Below the pieces are notes generated by a model. It saw only the letters and a program-made list of their open reading frames with translations, was not told the DNA's origin and searched no databases. The position numbers were made by a program, and so were the translations under genes. A DNA stretch of 5,673 nt from contig JALWJV010000122.1 of assembly GCA_026996955.1 (NCBI GenBank), positions 1 through 5,673 on the forward strand. Reading direction: 5' to 3'. This stretch comes from Deltaproteobacteria bacterium (GTDB lineage: Bacteria > Desulfobacterota > Dissulfuribacteria > Dissulfuribacterales > QOAL01). Positions 5,477 through 5,673 of this stretch are shown in pieces. Within the stretch, counting starts at the first letter, position 1. Every line of letters begins with the position of its first letter.

Positions 5477-5673
5477 TCAGATGCTCTTTACCCAGACTTT
5501 TTTGTCATCAGACACCACCACGACCTTGATGATATTTTCATATCCCTTTGCCTGCAGTTCCAGTGCGTAGCCCCGCTCCTGAACCTGCCTGACTGCATCT
5601 GATATTGCCTTGTCCGGTTCTTCTTTGTAGAAACCTGTTATGCTCTTAAGCTCCATCAAGATTCCAGGTTTTT
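5477..5673 (-). CDS. C-terminal fragment of a PD-(D/E)XK nuclease-like (DUF1703) protein
   Basis: The frame is open from the right edge of the window to a TGA at 5479-5477, giving 64 visible residues; the rest of the gene is outside. TTG and ATG codons near 5659-5654 could be mistaken for starts, but the frame continues upstream as KPGIL, which fits the strand leading into the MELK motif. E7-L8-K9 of the fragment matches the ExK part of a PD-(D/E)XK active site. QVQERGYALELQAKGYENII (29-48) matches the Q...GYA...GxxxII pattern at the end of DUF1703/PDDEXK_9 domains, which usually sit behind an AAA-ATPase-like domain. In such proteins both parts are on one chain of about 500 residues, with unproven cellular function. 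The assignment is from pattern memory on a short fragment, so the upstream ATPase part is inference. Confidence 0.65.
   Translation of the reverse strand, partial: KPGILMELKSITGFYKEEPDKAISDAVRQVQERGYALELQAKGYENIIKVVVVSDDKKVWVKSI

Noticed and set aside
5341..5529. Plus-strand open frame of 62 codons after AGGGGG and ATG
   Set aside because: The purine run is only two bases from the ATG, the protein has no recognisable pattern, and its 3' part runs antisense through the nuclease-like coding region. It is probably chance.
5477..5659. Stand-alone 60-residue protein starting at TTG 5659
   Set aside because: The frame continues upstream without a stop, and the residues before the TTG fit the nuclease-fold strand, so it is the end of a larger gene.

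Overview
This window looks like ordinary chromosome from a Gram-negative bacterium of middling GC content. My best guess is Desulfobacterota (the former Deltaproteobacteria). That guess rests on the gene mix, not on a marker gene: a periplasmic LivJ-type binding protein with a signal peptide, a YkgJ-type cysteine-cluster protein, and the tail of a DUF1703-type nuclease-like protein. No phage, IS element, CRISPR array, tRNA or rRNA is visible.

Layout, left to right. Positions 1-209 (+) hold the last 68 residues of an unrecognised membrane protein. Positions 210-362 are a short convergent gap containing a degenerate 9-bp tandem repeat. Positions 363-4184 (-) are a branched-chain/hydrophobic amino-acid type ABC transporter (HAAT family), transcribed right to left as livJ (periplasmic binding protein), livH and livM (permeases) and livG (ATPase). 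livH/livM and livM/livG each overlap by the four bases ATGA. A GC-rich hairpin followed by a T-run separates livJ from livH and probably acts as a partial terminator, so that more binding protein than permease is made. Positions 4385-5173 (-) hold a 262-residue YkgJ-family cysteine-cluster protein with its own good sigma-70-like promoter. Positions 5477-5673 (-) hold the C-terminal end of a PD-(D/E)XK/DUF1703-like protein that runs off the window.

How the genes work together. LivJ would capture the ligand in the periplasm, LivH and LivM would form the membrane channel, and LivG would power it. The usual second ATPase, livF, is missing: a convergent gene follows livG directly. LivG also carries an altered ABC signature (LPYGV). 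The transporter therefore probably either borrows a LivF from another locus or works with a LivG homodimer. The ligand cannot be read from sequence. Members of this family carry branched-chain amino acids, but also amides, urea and aromatic or other organic acids.

I see no strong evidence for a previously undescribed system. The points most worth a second look are the livF-less transporter with its altered LivG signature, the livJ-livH terminator, the paired ACAAT/ATTGT dyads at the ykgJ promoter, the Cys-rich tail of the YkgJ protein, and the 9-bp repeat.
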